From Atrina japonica (lineage: Eukaryota > Mollusca > Bivalvia > Pterioida > Pinnidae): a stretch of 64,000 nt of DNA. Where the stretch lies: positions 372,001 to 436,000 of the forward strand of contig BROG01000558.1 of assembly GCA_030159075.1 (NCBI GenBank), given 5' to 3'. Positions 25,101 through 40,100 of the stretch are shown here, one piece after another (within the stretch, counting starts at the first letter, position 1; each line of letters begins with the position of its first letter). The position numbers were made by a program, and so were the translations under genes. The notes beneath the pieces were generated by a model. That model was not told the origin of the DNA. It did no database searches and saw only the letters and a program-made list of their open reading frames with translations.

Positions 25101-28100
25101 CATGAGCAATCTTGTGAGCTAAAAAGTCAATCAGTTTTGAGTTATTAATCAATTTTTTATACAATCGTATCCTGGGTTACTGAAGTGACCCTTAAAGGCT
25201 CATTTATGAACAGATTTCATTTTTTTTCACAAACTTTGTAGAGTTTGACTTTACAATCATGCATACCAAATTTGAAAGTCATCTGATAATTTGTTCATAA
25301 GAAGAAAACTTTTAAAGATGTACCAAAGTTTGCTCCTTTCTGAGAATTATTGGAAATTTTCTAAGTTCAAGGGGCATAACTCTGTCAAAAATTGTTTGAC
25401 AGTATCAAAATAATAACTTGACCTAGATATTCTCATGATGTATCTGTATGTCAAATTTCATTTCAATATGTGCATCTGTTGTAGAGATATGGAATGGAAA
25501 CTGAATTATTGGAAATTTTATGGGGCATAATTCAATCGAAAATTGTTTGATGATAACCAAATAAAAACTTGATCTAGATATTCTCATGATGTATCTGTAT
25601 GCCAAATTTCACTTCAATATGTGCACCCACTGCACAAATAATAATTGGAAAATGTTGGTGTACAGATGGACAGACCAACAGGGCCAAAGCAATATGCCCC
25701 TCTTTCAATGAAGGGGGGCATAAACATTAGGTCATTAAGGCACAAAACACTATTTAATATCAAATTATTAATGTGTCCCAGCAAACCTGGAAAGTGTTTT
25801 TTCTTTTAAGTTTAAATCGAATATCAATCAATAAAATTGCTATTTTATTTAGAGAAGGTGATAGTCATAATCAATTCTGCATACCCTCCAATACTCCCTG
25901 CCACTAGTCTATTTATAGAAGCCCTAATCTTATGGCAAAGACATTCACAAATACCATATAGATTTAGAGTCAGCCTGGCTCAGTCGATAGCGCGCTCGAC
26001 TCTGGATCGTGAGGTCATGAGTTCGAGTCCCACCGATGACAGGTTGGTTTCCTGTCTTTCGGATGAGACAGTAAAACCTGGAGGTCCCGTGTCACAGTAG
26101 GTGTCGGCACGTTAAAGAACCCTCACTGCTCAATGGCCTTAAGTGCCAAGCATAGGCCAAAATTTGAAGTCATTCACAGGCATTTGGTGACGTCTCCATA
26201 TGAGTGAAATATTCTTGAGTGGGACGTTAAACTTCAATAAACAAACAAACAAACAAACAAACCATATAGATTTGATTCTTGCCCCTAATCTATTTATAGA
26301 ACTCCTAATCTAATGGCAATGACATTCACAAATACCATTACAGGGTTAGAGCTTAACATTTTTTATCCAGGTGTCACCTGGGCCTCTAAGGTTCAAAATC
26401 TACAAGCCCTGCTCAAATTCCAAGGGTCCAATTTTTTTTTCTTTAAGATAGTTTCAGACATCTGTTCAGAAAATCTTCCACAAATAATGAAATATGAAGA
26501 AAAATTCTAACAGTTTTCCTTTAATAATATTTTTTTTTCACAAAGAAAAGAATAATGTACAGTTATTTAATTTCATGGAGAGAATATTTCATGTTTTTCT
26601 GAAAGGAACGTATTCACTGGTATTATATTTTTGGCAAGATTAGTTACGAATTGTCTTTCTGATACATTTACTTCATAAGTGTAAGGTATTATATTAAGGG
26701 GTATTTAATTTCACAACATTTTCTTTGACAGTGAATATAGCGAAATTATCTCCCCGTGAATAAAAACAACTATACAGTAGTACATGTAACACTAATTTCA
26801 GTATTTAAAAAAAGAAATAAAGAAAATAAACATAGTGAATTATTCTATCAATGAATATAAATGGACTAGTTGAGTTTAAAAAGTTAAAAATTGGCAAATA
26901 TATATCTTTTCTTTATATTTTTTTTAATTTAATCAAAATATTAGCTTTCATTTTTGCCATAAACTGGGATAACACTGGCTGAAAAAAAATTATGGTGCCC
27001 AAAAATTGCCATTTATCAATATCTGTCAACAGTTTCAAATTTCTGAAGCCAGATGAAAAACTATGATTGTGTTTATGTAAAAGCTATCAGTGTCATTAGT
27101 TTGCTGTAAATTTTATAAATTTAATTAAAAGAATTACATGACGATATTATTGTCCGTTTGTAATATTATCTACTTTGTAACTATAATAAAACATCATTTT
27201 TGAATTGAAATCATTACAATTTCTTAAGACGTATAAATTACACTAGTGTTTATTGGACTGCGAACGTCAGAGAAGACACCATGATCTTGCTTCGCAATTT
27301 CTGTTAATTAAAGTAAAACCAGTTCTTGTTCACTTTAATGCTTGAATTTGGGTCATAAGAAATATTTGGAGTCATTAAGTGGGTCTACAATGTATAGGAG
27401 AACCATCCTGACATTAGAATAAAATGCTGAATATCAACTGAACTACACTCTGGTGTCAAACATTTCAGCAACTTGTGCTCGCAAACTGGGCGACTTCCAG
27501 GGTAAATATACTTGACCAGTATGAAATTAACTCGCCATGGGTGAATGGGCTACCATTAATTTCTATCACTGCCATTAGAATTAGCCTGTAGATTTAGTTC
27601 TTGCCACCAATCTATTTATAGAACCTATTCTTGTAGAAATGACATTCAGAAATATTGTCAGCTTTACCCTATAAATCTGGGGCCTTCCATTTCATTTAAA
27701 GAAACCCTAATCTAATTGGCAATTGAATTCACAAATACTGTACTACCCTATAGTTGCTAAATGACATATTTTGTAGAGAATGTACCAAGCGTTATTTCAA
27801 ATGATATTCAAAATTTTATGCAACTACATACAACAGACAATAATAGATCAAACAAGTGATGTAAGCATCTTATGTCTGAAAAATGGAAAAGCGCATCCCT
27901 TACCGTATCATCGTTTGTTTGTTTATTGTTGTTTAACGTCCCACTCAAGAATATTTCACTCATCTGGAGATGTCACCAAATGCAAGTGAAGGGCTTCAAA
28001 TTTAGGCCTATGCTCAGCACTTATGGCCATTGAGCAGTGAGGGTTCTTTAACGAGCCGACACCTACTGTGACATGGGACCTCGGTTTTTACTGTTACATT

Positions 28101-31100
28101 CGAAAGACAGGAAACAAACCTGCCGCCAGCTGGACTCGAACTCACGATCAAGAGTCGAGCACTCTACTAAATAAGCCAGGCCGGCTCCCGTATCATCAAA
28201 TATGTTTGAATAGATTGACTTACTTTTCACCCAGTTCTTCGATATAAACTACAACAGGGTCTTCACCATTTCCTATTTGCTGTATGTGGCCATGATAAAT
28301 AGGACCTGCATCAGATACAACCTGCAACAAAGGAAGAATAACATGTAAAAGGGGAAATCAGGTATGAAATATTTGGGTTTTAAAGTCTGACAAAGAATTG
28401 TTTTGGAAATGCATATTTTAAATTGTAACACAAAGCCAAAGGGACAACTCTTACACAGTGGTGAACAATATTTTTAACCGATTCTACAAATCAAATTTGA
28501 GGATAACTGGCATAGTGATGTTTTTTAGATGAGAGAGAACAAATTGTCAATGGGTCATCTGAGTGACTCAGGTCACTAGTTAACTCCTTCAACCCAAAAA
28601 ACGACAATAGACTGGTCTACCACAATAGAAAGAGCATACCATTTAGATACTAGGGGGTTAACGGCTTAGAACAGTATATTACAACTCCTCATAGAAATCA
28701 GGACTCTTTCACCTTATTTTGGGTATGGGGTCAGAGTCAGTCAAACAAGGAAAATTAGTGGCAGTTTTCCTTACATTAGGGAAATCACTAATGATTTGTG
28801 TATGCTTTGAATACAAAGAAACTTTAATTCACTTTCATAATATGCGGCTTGAAGATAGATACAAGGTGTTTTATCAGAATTTGATGTTTATCTTTTTTTC
28901 TGAATGTCTCTGCACCATTATTACATTATTGACATATTACATTATGTCACATTGTTCTAGTATTTTCTGAAATATAGAATGACATTGAATGTCTTTGATC
29001 TTGTTATCAATTTAACATGTTTAAATTTTCAGTATTTTCCTATGATTAATTGCTATGTATATTAGGTAGACCTTCACTTTAGCTCCCAATAAATTTCAAA
29101 TACCATTTTCACAGCTTAATTTTAACCTATAAAGATCTTTGCAGACTATTATACTAACTGCTATCCCATCATTGACTTTTGAATTGATAAATAATGATAT
29201 GAAAGAGATTGTCCAAGCAAGAAAACATGATGTTTGAATATTCTTATTTGATCCTTAGTTCAAGAAAGTTAGAAATTTACTGGTTAAAAAACAAGACTGA
29301 TTTTTATGTTACTTTCGATCTAAAGCCATCTGCTTGATAAACACAATTTAACTGTTTTCCTGTATACACTATGTTTTATATGAACAAATGCTTTTAAAGA
29401 ATTAAATGAATTTCCTGGCCTTTTAAATACAGCTTTTAACATGGAAGGACATCAAACACATTTTTTTCAAAGATTAAACAAGAAATGTGCAATCAACACT
29501 ATGTGTTCTGTATAGTTTTATAGATATTTTACATTTATCATACAAACTCTGTTACACTGTCTAAACTGCAAGATGCAACATGGCCGAGGCAGATGATCAG
29601 TCACCATTCCCAATGCAAGATTCATGTAATTCATGTGTTTTTCCCCAATATGATGAAAAATAATTCCCAATTTTGTTTACAAACAACAATCGTAACGAAA
29701 ATAAATTAATTGAAAAGGTATCTAACAAAGAGATTCCATTACATTTAGATTTTCATGTGTGCAAACAATTTTTCCCAATTTGACACAAATTTACATTTAA
29801 ATTCCCAATTGTGTTGCCAATTGCATTTTCTTCATATTGACAAAAAAAGGTCTGTCAGTAAACCATTAATAGTTCTGGGCTACTTTCATAAACTGACGCT
29901 TACAACTGAAGAAAACATCGACCCTACTGATATATAATCTCACAAATTATATACAGTAAAACTTAAATGAGACGAAGTTCAAGGGACCACTAAGAAAAGT
30001 TCGAAACATCGGGACTTGGACTCATGGATGGTAACCGAGAAACAGACCATTTTTAGTTTCATAGGTTCTGTATGCGTTATATGAACATTGAGTGTTTATG
30101 AGACGGAGAAAAATTGCCATGGGGTGATTTTGTCCACAGTAAATTCTGACTTCAAATAAGTTGCAAGGATTTTGACTCATAAATTGTCTGTGAGTAGTCA
30201 TAAATAACAAAGTTATTCAGGACTTTGTCAATAGTTCGAAACATCTAGAAATTTGACTCACTGATGTTTGACTCACCAAAGCTCTACTGTACATCATATA
30301 TTTGCATCATTTGCATAATCTAAAGAGTCATTATGGACCATTTCCTATAAATGGAAATTCTTTCCCATAAGAAGACCACCTGATTATTTCTGTAACTACT
30401 AAATACATCTTTGTTCCGTTTTACACTTTCTCTTCATCTCTGATAGTTTTTGAGATAGCCAAAAATAATGAAAAACTAAGAAGAACTGTTTTTGTAAACT
30501 AAAACATCTCTCCCTTCACTTTATCCTCATTTAATCCTGTCCACACCTAAGAAGGAAATGAACCTAACCCGTGCAAGAAATAACTTACTGTGTATCATAC
30601 CCATTCAGTATATATACCTTGTTCAGTTCATTGCTTTGTTGTCTTTGACCAAAGTTTATCCACCTCTAAGAAGGCAATGAACCTAATATGTACAAGAAAT
30701 AATTTACCCTCTCCCCCTTGGGTATTACATATGTACTTTATTCAACTTTTTTTTGTCATGGAGGATGAAGAAATATACAATTTAGAAGCCAAAATTTGAA
30801 GCCCTTCACCAGCATTTGGTGAGTTCTCTGTATGAATGAAAGATTCTTTAGTGGGACATTATTAAAATAACAATACAACAACAACAAATTTGACCTTGGT
30901 CAATGGTCAAGGTCAAATGGTGGTAGGTAACTGCCTCATGGTTACACACCTAATGACATAAACTGATGTCACCAGATGTGAACATTACAACCCATACAAG
31001 GAAATGCTATTTTAGTATAAGATGAGCGAGTCCAAAGTCAAGGTAACATGGAGGTCATGATGGAATGTCAAACATTGCCTCATGGTGATATAACAACATT

Positions 31101-34100
31101 ACAAAGGATATCAGCCTAGGTCAAAATATATATATATACCAAAATGCATAAGCTTTGGTCAAAGACAACATAGCAATGAACTGAACTAAGTATTGTCCGA
31201 TTCACATCAGATGGCGGGGCAGAGTAACCTTTTGATCATCATACAGATGATTCTACCCACTTTTCGATTATGACAAGATGCACAGGGAAAACATTCTATT
31301 CCTCAATGGATACTTTCTTATGTTGACAAGTAGGAACGATTACTCTAGTCAGTGTAATTTCAATGTTATGCTTTTTTACCTAAAACTTAAACTTGTCCAG
31401 GATAAGAAAAGATTCACAAGACTTCACCCTCCCTGCCAGGTCATATGGATTTTACTATATATACTGAATACGTATAACATACAGTACACCACTTCATAGT
31501 TATACACCTACATGCCAAAGGATATAAGCCTACGTCAAAAGACAAAACACTTATGGCCAAGACAGGAAATACTATAACATAAAGTTATAATTTGCTCTTG
31601 TCTTAAAAGGTCAAGGTCAACTGGAGGTCATGATAGTCTATTACACACCTCATAGTTATACACCTACAAGCAAAAAGGTATAAGCCTAGGTCAAAAGACA
31701 AAAAGTAGGCTAATGGCCAGGACAAATTTTGCTGGCATGAAGTCACCAAATTTACTCAAAATGCTACAATTGCATATTTGTGTATAAAAAAAAAAAATTG
31801 TTTTTTTTAGGTGTCTGTGACCTTGACCTTTGATCCTATGACCTTGAAATTTAGTCAAAATGATCCTTAGATAATTCCTAACAACTTTCTCATATATCTT
31901 TGTATACAAAAAGTCAATCAGTTTTGAGTTATTAAAGCGGTATGAGCTGTCGTAGGTGAAAAAGTTTACATGCCTTTTTTATGTAATTTATTATCTCATA
32001 TATATCCCAAAGAGACCATCTGGGGGTTAGAATAACAAATGCATGTGTATAATTGCAACAATCTTGCCAAACGTAACCTGTAATATCAGTTATTGTTTGT
32101 CGGCCATTACTTTGAGCATCGCAAATTAACTTTCAGTAAATTTTTACAAAGATTACCGAGTGTCCAATAAACAAGTTCTATTTGCAGTAACTTTTCATTC
32201 TATTCTTATTACTCTTTGAATTTATTTTCATAAATCATCATTTCATACCTAAATCAGGCAAAATTGGTCTTTTTCGTGGTTTCAAAACATCCGTTTCTGA
32301 AATTGTCCACGTGCCAGGTATATCGGGTGATCTTGACCCATTAAGTCGCCCTATCGCATTCTCAGCTTCATCATTCTTGACACATATGATCATGGACTGC
32401 CTAACTCCACCAGGCATGGCAGCACGATTGTAAAACGTGAGGTACGCATACTTTTCAGTTATATTATTTTGATTTTGTCAATGTCAGCATTCAGGGTAAC
32501 ACTAAAGATCAAAATAATTTCTTTTAGTGACCTGATATATTTATTCATATATTCAGGTTTTTTTCCCCAGGTATTTAAAATAGCGTTGAAAAGCATATAG
32601 TTTACATAATACATGCATTTTCCAATAAAAATCACGACCTGTATTTTAAAAGTCAATATCAAACACATAAAAATCGGCCGACTTTAACATAGTCCAAGCG
32701 CGTAAAGGGCCGAGATCAACCCAACCGATTTACAAAGTACATTTGATATGCCGAAAGAGTTTATCTGAAAGGTTATTGAATATGGAAAAACAGCTTTTTA
32801 AGGTACGGGAAAACTTAAATTCTAATAAAACAAATAACTTCAAAAAGAAGATCTTTTACAAGCTTTCACATGTTTGATAATGTATTTGAACACATATTCT
32901 CGACTATATGTCAAGGGACAAAAATAATCATTGTGACATCTTATATTGCTTTAAACCATTTATATACAACTCTACCCTGTGTTAGTGAAGATAATAGGAC
33001 AAAACTGTCCAAAACATGAGAAATCCACTAAACGGGGGAAATAAATCCCATAAGGGTCAACCTGACAATTTCGGCCCTATTGACTTTTTTGTAGAACTTT
33101 GCATGCTGAACATTTTTCCTTCTTTCACTTTCTCTCTACCTATCATACAATTCAAGATAATGAAAAAAAAAAAACAAAAAAAACAAAAACAAAAACAAAA
33201 AAAACGGCCCAAAACATGAATACAGTAAAACCTGTATATAGGGGTCACCCAAGGGACCAGAAAATATTTACCTCTATGTGCAGGTGACCCTTATACACAG
33301 GTTCAATTTAGATGAAGTATGCAGTCAAGGGACTTGAAAAAACTGGCCTTTATAGACAGGTAATCCTTATATAGAGGTGGCCGCTATAGCAGGTTTTACT
33401 GTAATCTACTTAAAACCTGACAATTGCGAACCTACTGACTTTTTTGTAGATCTTTGTGTGCTTAACACTTTTGCTCTTTTCACTTTTACTTTTCGAAATA
33501 ATGAAGAAACAAGAGGCCCAAGAGGACCTCAATCGCTCACCTGAGAACCATCTACAAATGTGGAAAGAAGACCAAGAAGAATATGTACATGTAAGGCTGA
33601 CCTGGTCAAGAAACATAAATATTGCTGTTTTAAGAAATTCATCAAAAATTCTAGAAATCAAATTTTGGAAAAATTCTTGCACAAAAACATTTCTTCAACT
33701 ATATACAAGTAAAACACTTTAATGCATCATTGTGAATGCAAGGGGAGATAATTGAGGAAATCATGAAAAAATGATTGAAAATGACAAAGTCTGAAAAAAA
33801 AACTCAAAAATGCGTCATAAATATTCCAATTTTTATGAAAAACACAAACTTCAATCATAAACCCATGTAGATCACTTAGAAACATCCATTTTTCAATTCA
33901 TGCAACGGTTTCATGCAGAAGATTTTTAAAGAGGGGTACCTTTTTAAACCTATTCTGCCCCGCCCTGGAACCACCCCTGGGCCAATCTGGCTGCAAACTA
34001 CACACTTGGTAAAGGACCATGAGCACTTGCTTCCTGTCATGTTTTGTCAAAATCCCTTTAGTTGTTTCAGAGAAGAAGTCAAAAATATGAAAAGTTTAAG

Positions 34101-37100
34101 GATGGGGAGTGATCACAATCGCTCACGTGAGCCTTCAGCTCAGGTGAGCTAAAAATTTACCAAGTGTTGGTCCTTTTTGGTTTTTCCTCAAGTCAGTCAC
34201 ATCCAGATGTTTTAGAAACAACTATATAGTCAAAATAATCAAAATAACAATAAATGAAAGTTGAGCTTGAGTACCAAAGTAAATTTGGTGACTTTGGGCC
34301 TAGGTGCGTTAAACTAGAGGATCTTCCACTGTATTGAGACAATAAATAGTCAAACTTTAAGAAACAAAATTAAAATGTTAAAGGTTCTATGTGCAAGACT
34401 GACTAATGGCGAAAAACTGGGACTTAAAAGCCATATTGACAATGAGTATCTCTTATAAATATGTCTTGCCTAACATAAAAAATCAATAACTTGCAACTGA
34501 GTAGACACTCTTTATAAACAAAAATACCCATGTTGAAAAGTGATGTATCTTACAAACCTCGTCTGACTATATACCTGAAGATAACAAACAAATCAAAACA
34601 AAATGAAAATACAAAAAACTAGTAAATATTACAAAGTTACAAACCTTTCATTTGTGTTATTTTATCCACAACATGAAAATAACATCACACAACTTGGTCC
34701 CATCATAAATATTCACATTGAAAATGCAATACCTTTTAAGTAAGTATAAGGAAATTACAAAATCATTATTAACAGTGAAAGCGACAGGTAAACCCCATCA
34801 AGTTTTAAATCTTCCATAGAGATTAAGACATGCGTCTGAAGCAGAAAATAGATTAAAAGTGAGTAAGCTACCAACGTACAATATGTATACCAATATAGAC
34901 TGATATGCTTCATTCAGTTTCAATCAGCTTTATGTGAATACATACCCAAAATTTTTTTTTAAAGAATTTTCACTGAACAAGTGCATATTGGGCGTGGGAT
35001 AAAACGAATAGTTTAATGTAAACGCCCATGGTTTTAAACCTATCCGAGTAAATAAAAGGATGTTGTCACTTTCCAATTGACACAGTCTGCTTAACACGAG
35101 TGAACATACACTATAATGTCCCAAAGAATTTTGCCCATTCATATTCAAATTGTTATGATTTATTGGACCCATAATTTGTGTTTGTGATAAAATAGGTACG
35201 AGGCCAAAAAATAACAAGATTTGTTTATGTGAGCTGACCCATCCATCTAAAAAGCACTTATCCTAATTTTTAGGGCAGTTTTGCCCACTTCTTTTTTTTT
35301 TTAAATAATTTGATGCCTGAATTTTTGTTGTTTTAATTACTGAAATAAACAAAGTAATTACTGTATACAAATTTGACTAGGTATTCTGATATAAAGTTGT
35401 AATTTTCTGAAGAAAAAGAATTCTTGCAAAATTATGTTATCCTAGGGCCAGTGATTTTCCGTGATTGCGGACAGAATCATGGAATCAGCAATCTGAAATG
35501 GAATTTGCGTTTTTGAAATAACTTTAAAAATTCCTACATGAGGTAGAATTTATTAAATTGTGGACTAGTGTGCTATTTCCAAGTGTTATTAACATTTCTT
35601 TATTTATTTACAACATTTCATCACATAATTTTACATCATTTACTCTTTTATCCCGTAGAATCTATAAGCCAGATACGCTGTAATCTGACATTTATTTCCA
35701 TTGTCGTAACATCAGTACTGACTGATATCTGGATTCTTCTAAAACAAAAATAGCTTTAATTTGATATATTGAATTAGGTTTTCATAACGTTTAGTTCAAA
35801 TTCTAAATATATATACCAATTTTTACAATTTATAGTTAAATTTCAGTGTACAATCCATTCTTAATTTTTACGACATACCGCTCCATTGACAGTCGGTTTT
35901 TGTTACCAACACAAACAAACTGTTCACTCCTTGATGTTTTCGACAGCCAGCTACAATGGCTGAAGACACACGAACATGTATGTAAAAAGAGAAGACTTCC
36001 TCCCATTTAATACATGTAAATAAATACATTAGCAAGGTTTGGTCAGTTTCCATGGAATCTTTTTGAGGAAGGTGGTATTTAATTTTGCAAATTCTGTCAG
36101 CATAGAATAGATTACACTAGTGTTGATACAATAAATCAAAAGACTATAAAAATAAAATACATGTACATTTATGATGTAGATCTACTTTATAAGGTTATTG
36201 AAAGTGAAAACATACCAAATAAAACATCACAGACTTGTTCTAAGTCAGGTGATAAATTCAAGCAAAAATTACCGATACAATTTCCAACAAAACTTGTTGA
36301 CTACATGTATATGAGTATAGGCCTACAGACTTACAAATTACGTATAAAATATTTTTAAATTATAAAAAATAGTGTTGCATATACATGTACCGGTATATGT
36401 TTTATTTACTTTCCTATTTAATTCTAACATTAAATTGGTGTGGCAGGCTATTGAAGGTATGGTTATGAGTCTGTATTGCTAAATATTTTTCATCTAAAGA
36501 ATGTTTATAGTATTTTTTCTTATGAATTCACCAAAATTGAAAACCAGTCTATGCCAATAACATCGGTCCGCCGGTCCTGACTGACAAAAATCTGTTAGGA
36601 CCGATGTTCTTCTCCCAATTTCCGGACCGCATTACCGATGACGTTTTGAGTAATAGTTTTCCTTGATTTATTAATTTTTTTTAACTCCCAAGTCATTACT
36701 AGTTCATAACAAAGCTCTAAATCACTTGCAGATACGACCTTGTTTTATTTTTTGACAAAGTTTACTTGCAAATCAATCGCATATCGCAACTAGTTTCTTC
36801 CTGAAATCGAGTTTTCCATTTTCACTCTGAAATTACATCACCGAAATCAAGGTCAGCTATGTCCTTTACAACAATGCATTTGACTATTTAGTTTCTATAA
36901 ATTAGAGCGTCTGACTCACATTGATTACTGTCAAAAAAGCACATTGTGTGCTGTCACATTTGTACGACTTTCAACTTGAACATACAGAACAAGGTGACGT
37001 TTTCTTTAAATCAGTGTCGATTTCAAGATAACAATCTGCCTCATCATCATCTAACTCTAGCTTGAGTTTGAAAGATCTTGGTTAAAGAAATACTCGTGTC

Positions 37101-40100
37101 GAGTCATGGCTAGTGCTCGTAGAGGCGACAGATGCTTGCTTTTGTATCGGCCGTTAAAAATTCAAAAAATAGAAATTTCAGTTTGCCATAATATGAAAAA
37201 AGTGGGCTTAAAAACGCTTCTGGAATGAGCGGGAAAAAAAAGAATAAAACATCACTTATACTTTGGTATCTGAGATTTTTTATATTATAACGCTTTGAAT
37301 ATAATACAGTCATGTCAATTTTTAATAAATGTGTTTTCTTTCATTTCATCACGCAGAAAAATGTTTTCAATACACACACACACACACACATATGAAAAAT
37401 CCCTGGTTAGCTAGTAAAACTACTGGTTCACATAAAAAGTGATTTTCTTACTGTTGTAGAGCACTGTACGTCAAAGTGACATAGTGTTGGACTGACAATA
37501 TTTGGTTCAGACCTGTGTGGAACCCAACAACTCAGGTCCAAATGACCTGTGTAAGCCAAAAGAATTTGGCGCAGACTGAGAACAGAATTGAAGCAAATCT
37601 GAAATGGAAAATCACTGGCCCTATTATCTCTAAACTTCAAAACTGCCACATGAATACAGTATAGTAACGTCATGGATTTATGGGCCAAATTCAAAATATT
37701 GTCCAGGGTCATCACCGAAGTCTGTATGTCAGGGAGGTTTGTATGTCTGTAACTATTGGATACAGCAGATTTGCATTCTCAATTAATCATCACCAATTCA
37801 CTTTATTATACACATAACCAGGATCCTGCTCAATTTAAAAGTTTGACCCATTTTCATGTTTTCCATGTCATATAATGCCTTTGGTTTAGTCTGGATATGT
37901 TCTTCAATTACCTATATAGCTAACAACCTGATGTCCTAACAACATGACACAGGTCCTACCAATTGTTAACGTCCACTTGGTGTTTTAACAACATGACACA
38001 GGTCCTACCAATTGTTAACGTCCACTCGGTGTCTTAACAACATGACACAGGTCTTACCAATAGTTAACATCTACTCGGTGTTTTAACAACACAACACAGG
38101 TTCTACCAATTGTTAATGTCCACTTGGTGTCTTAACAACATGACACAGGTCCTACCAATTGTTAACGTCCACTTGGTGTCTTAACAACATGACACAGGTC
38201 TTACCAATAATTATCAGCCACTTGGTGTTTTAACAACATGACACAGGTCCTACCAATTGTTAACGTCCACTTGGTGTCTTAACAACATGACACAGGTCTT
38301 ACCAATAATTATCAGCCACTTGGTGTCCTGCAGTTGCTTCTATAGAGCATTTTTATTATGTTTGTCACAAGTGGGGGTTATTTTGGAATATTTTCCAACT
38401 TTCGTGTATTCCATTCGAACATCACAATCATTTTTCTACCAGTAGCCAAACACACTTAGGTGATAGAGAATCAGTTAGCTCTGGTAAATGACCATGTGCA
38501 GGTCGGAGACAAATGTTGTAAAATAACATAACTGGTTTAGCACATTTTCTCAGAGAAATGTGGTAAGTACTTTCATATGTAATATTTTTAATTAATGGTT
38601 TATCTATTTTTCATATTTAGAGTAGAATTAAGGTCTAAAGTAGGTTTTGTTTTAACTAGTGAGATACTCAACTACTATTCAGTGTTGTTCACTCACGTGT
38701 TTAAAATTTGTGCAGCATTTATATAACAAAAGTTTAACTGGTATACTGTCTTAGTGATTTTTGGTAGGCAGTGATTTAATGATTAATAGGGGTGGATTTA
38801 GTGGTATGTTAAGTGTATATCATGATATGTTGTCAGCAGTTTATATATTATTATATTTAACAGTGTAACAGGGTTACTGCTATAGTGGTTTAGTTAGGGG
38901 GTTGTTATTCAGCTAACAGATTTGTAAATATTTCATTTAGATCTTATTCATCAGAGAGTGTATGAGTGTGTTTGATAATAAGTGTTTAATTTATAATTTG
39001 AGTTGACAATGAACCATTCAGATTTTTAAATAAATAATTTAATCTGAATTTGATTCATAGTCTTTAATGGACATGGTCATTGCTTGTCCCGTTAAAATGT
39101 TCTTGGGCCTCTTATAGCTAATAATCTGCTACAGGTCATACCGATGGTTAACGTCCACTTAGTGTTCTACAGTTGTTTCTATAGAGTATTTTCATTATGT
39201 TTAAGGGCTTCTTATAGGTAACAACATGCCATGAGTCTTACAAATAGGTCACATCCACTTAGTGTCCTGTGCATTGTTTCTGTATTTTTATATTTTTACC
39301 TTATTTGGAAAAAAAACAATCATATAAAAATCATAGACATGAAACTGCATTTAGGCATATACTGTATATATAAAAATCAAGTTATTCCAATGATAAAATA
39401 TATCCGTCATATTTTTACATTTTCACACCTTCACTGTTACATATTTTATAACCAATCATTTGACATCATTTTCAAATATCTTGAGTTTCCAGACAAGACA
39501 TGACAGAGTTCAATGTGATCAAAGCAGCACCACATATAACTGTTAATATCGATGTCAAATGTACAGCATGGGTTAAAGACCTATAGACCGAAGTCAGTCA
39601 CCTGATAAAATGTTAATGTACATGTTTACACCTACTGCTTCTCACCTTCAACATCAAATCTTAATTAACAATATATCCTTTCACTAACTCAAAATTACGC
39701 TTTATACACACACAATATAAAATAAATAAAACATATCAAGTTGCATTCACAGCATCAAGGTTTTTTCTCTCTTGTTAGGGGTAGATGTAAACTGATGCTC
39801 TGTAAAGCTAATTATGAGGTTACTGGCCTATATACCACATTTTTCTCTTCCCGAGACCAAATATAAGCACTATATTTGATAGATAAAGATAAAAAATAGT
39901 AAGTAGATTTTCAAAACCATACACCAAAAACAAAATTATTGATAACAAGAAATTACAGTAAAACCTGCTATAGTGGCCACCTTTTTATAAGGATCACCTG
40001 TTTATAAAGGCCAGTTTTTTCAAGTCCCTTGACGGCATACTTCACTAAATTAAACCTGTGTATAAGGGTCACCTGCACATAAAGGTCAATATACTCTGGT

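Larger units (their letters stand above)
25885..27745. repeat. diverged tandem block 'ctatttatagaa..acattcacaaatac', four scattered units
   Basis: Units at about 25885-25966, 26278-26345, 27590-27670 and 27680-27745 share ctaatctatttatagaa, taatctaatggcaa and gacattcacaaatacc. The SINE at 25966 and other sequence separate them. Confidence 0.6.

Noticed and set aside
25969..26045. A tRNA gene
   Set aside because: Box A and B are present, but the sequence is the head of a SINE with body, tail and 13-bp target duplication.
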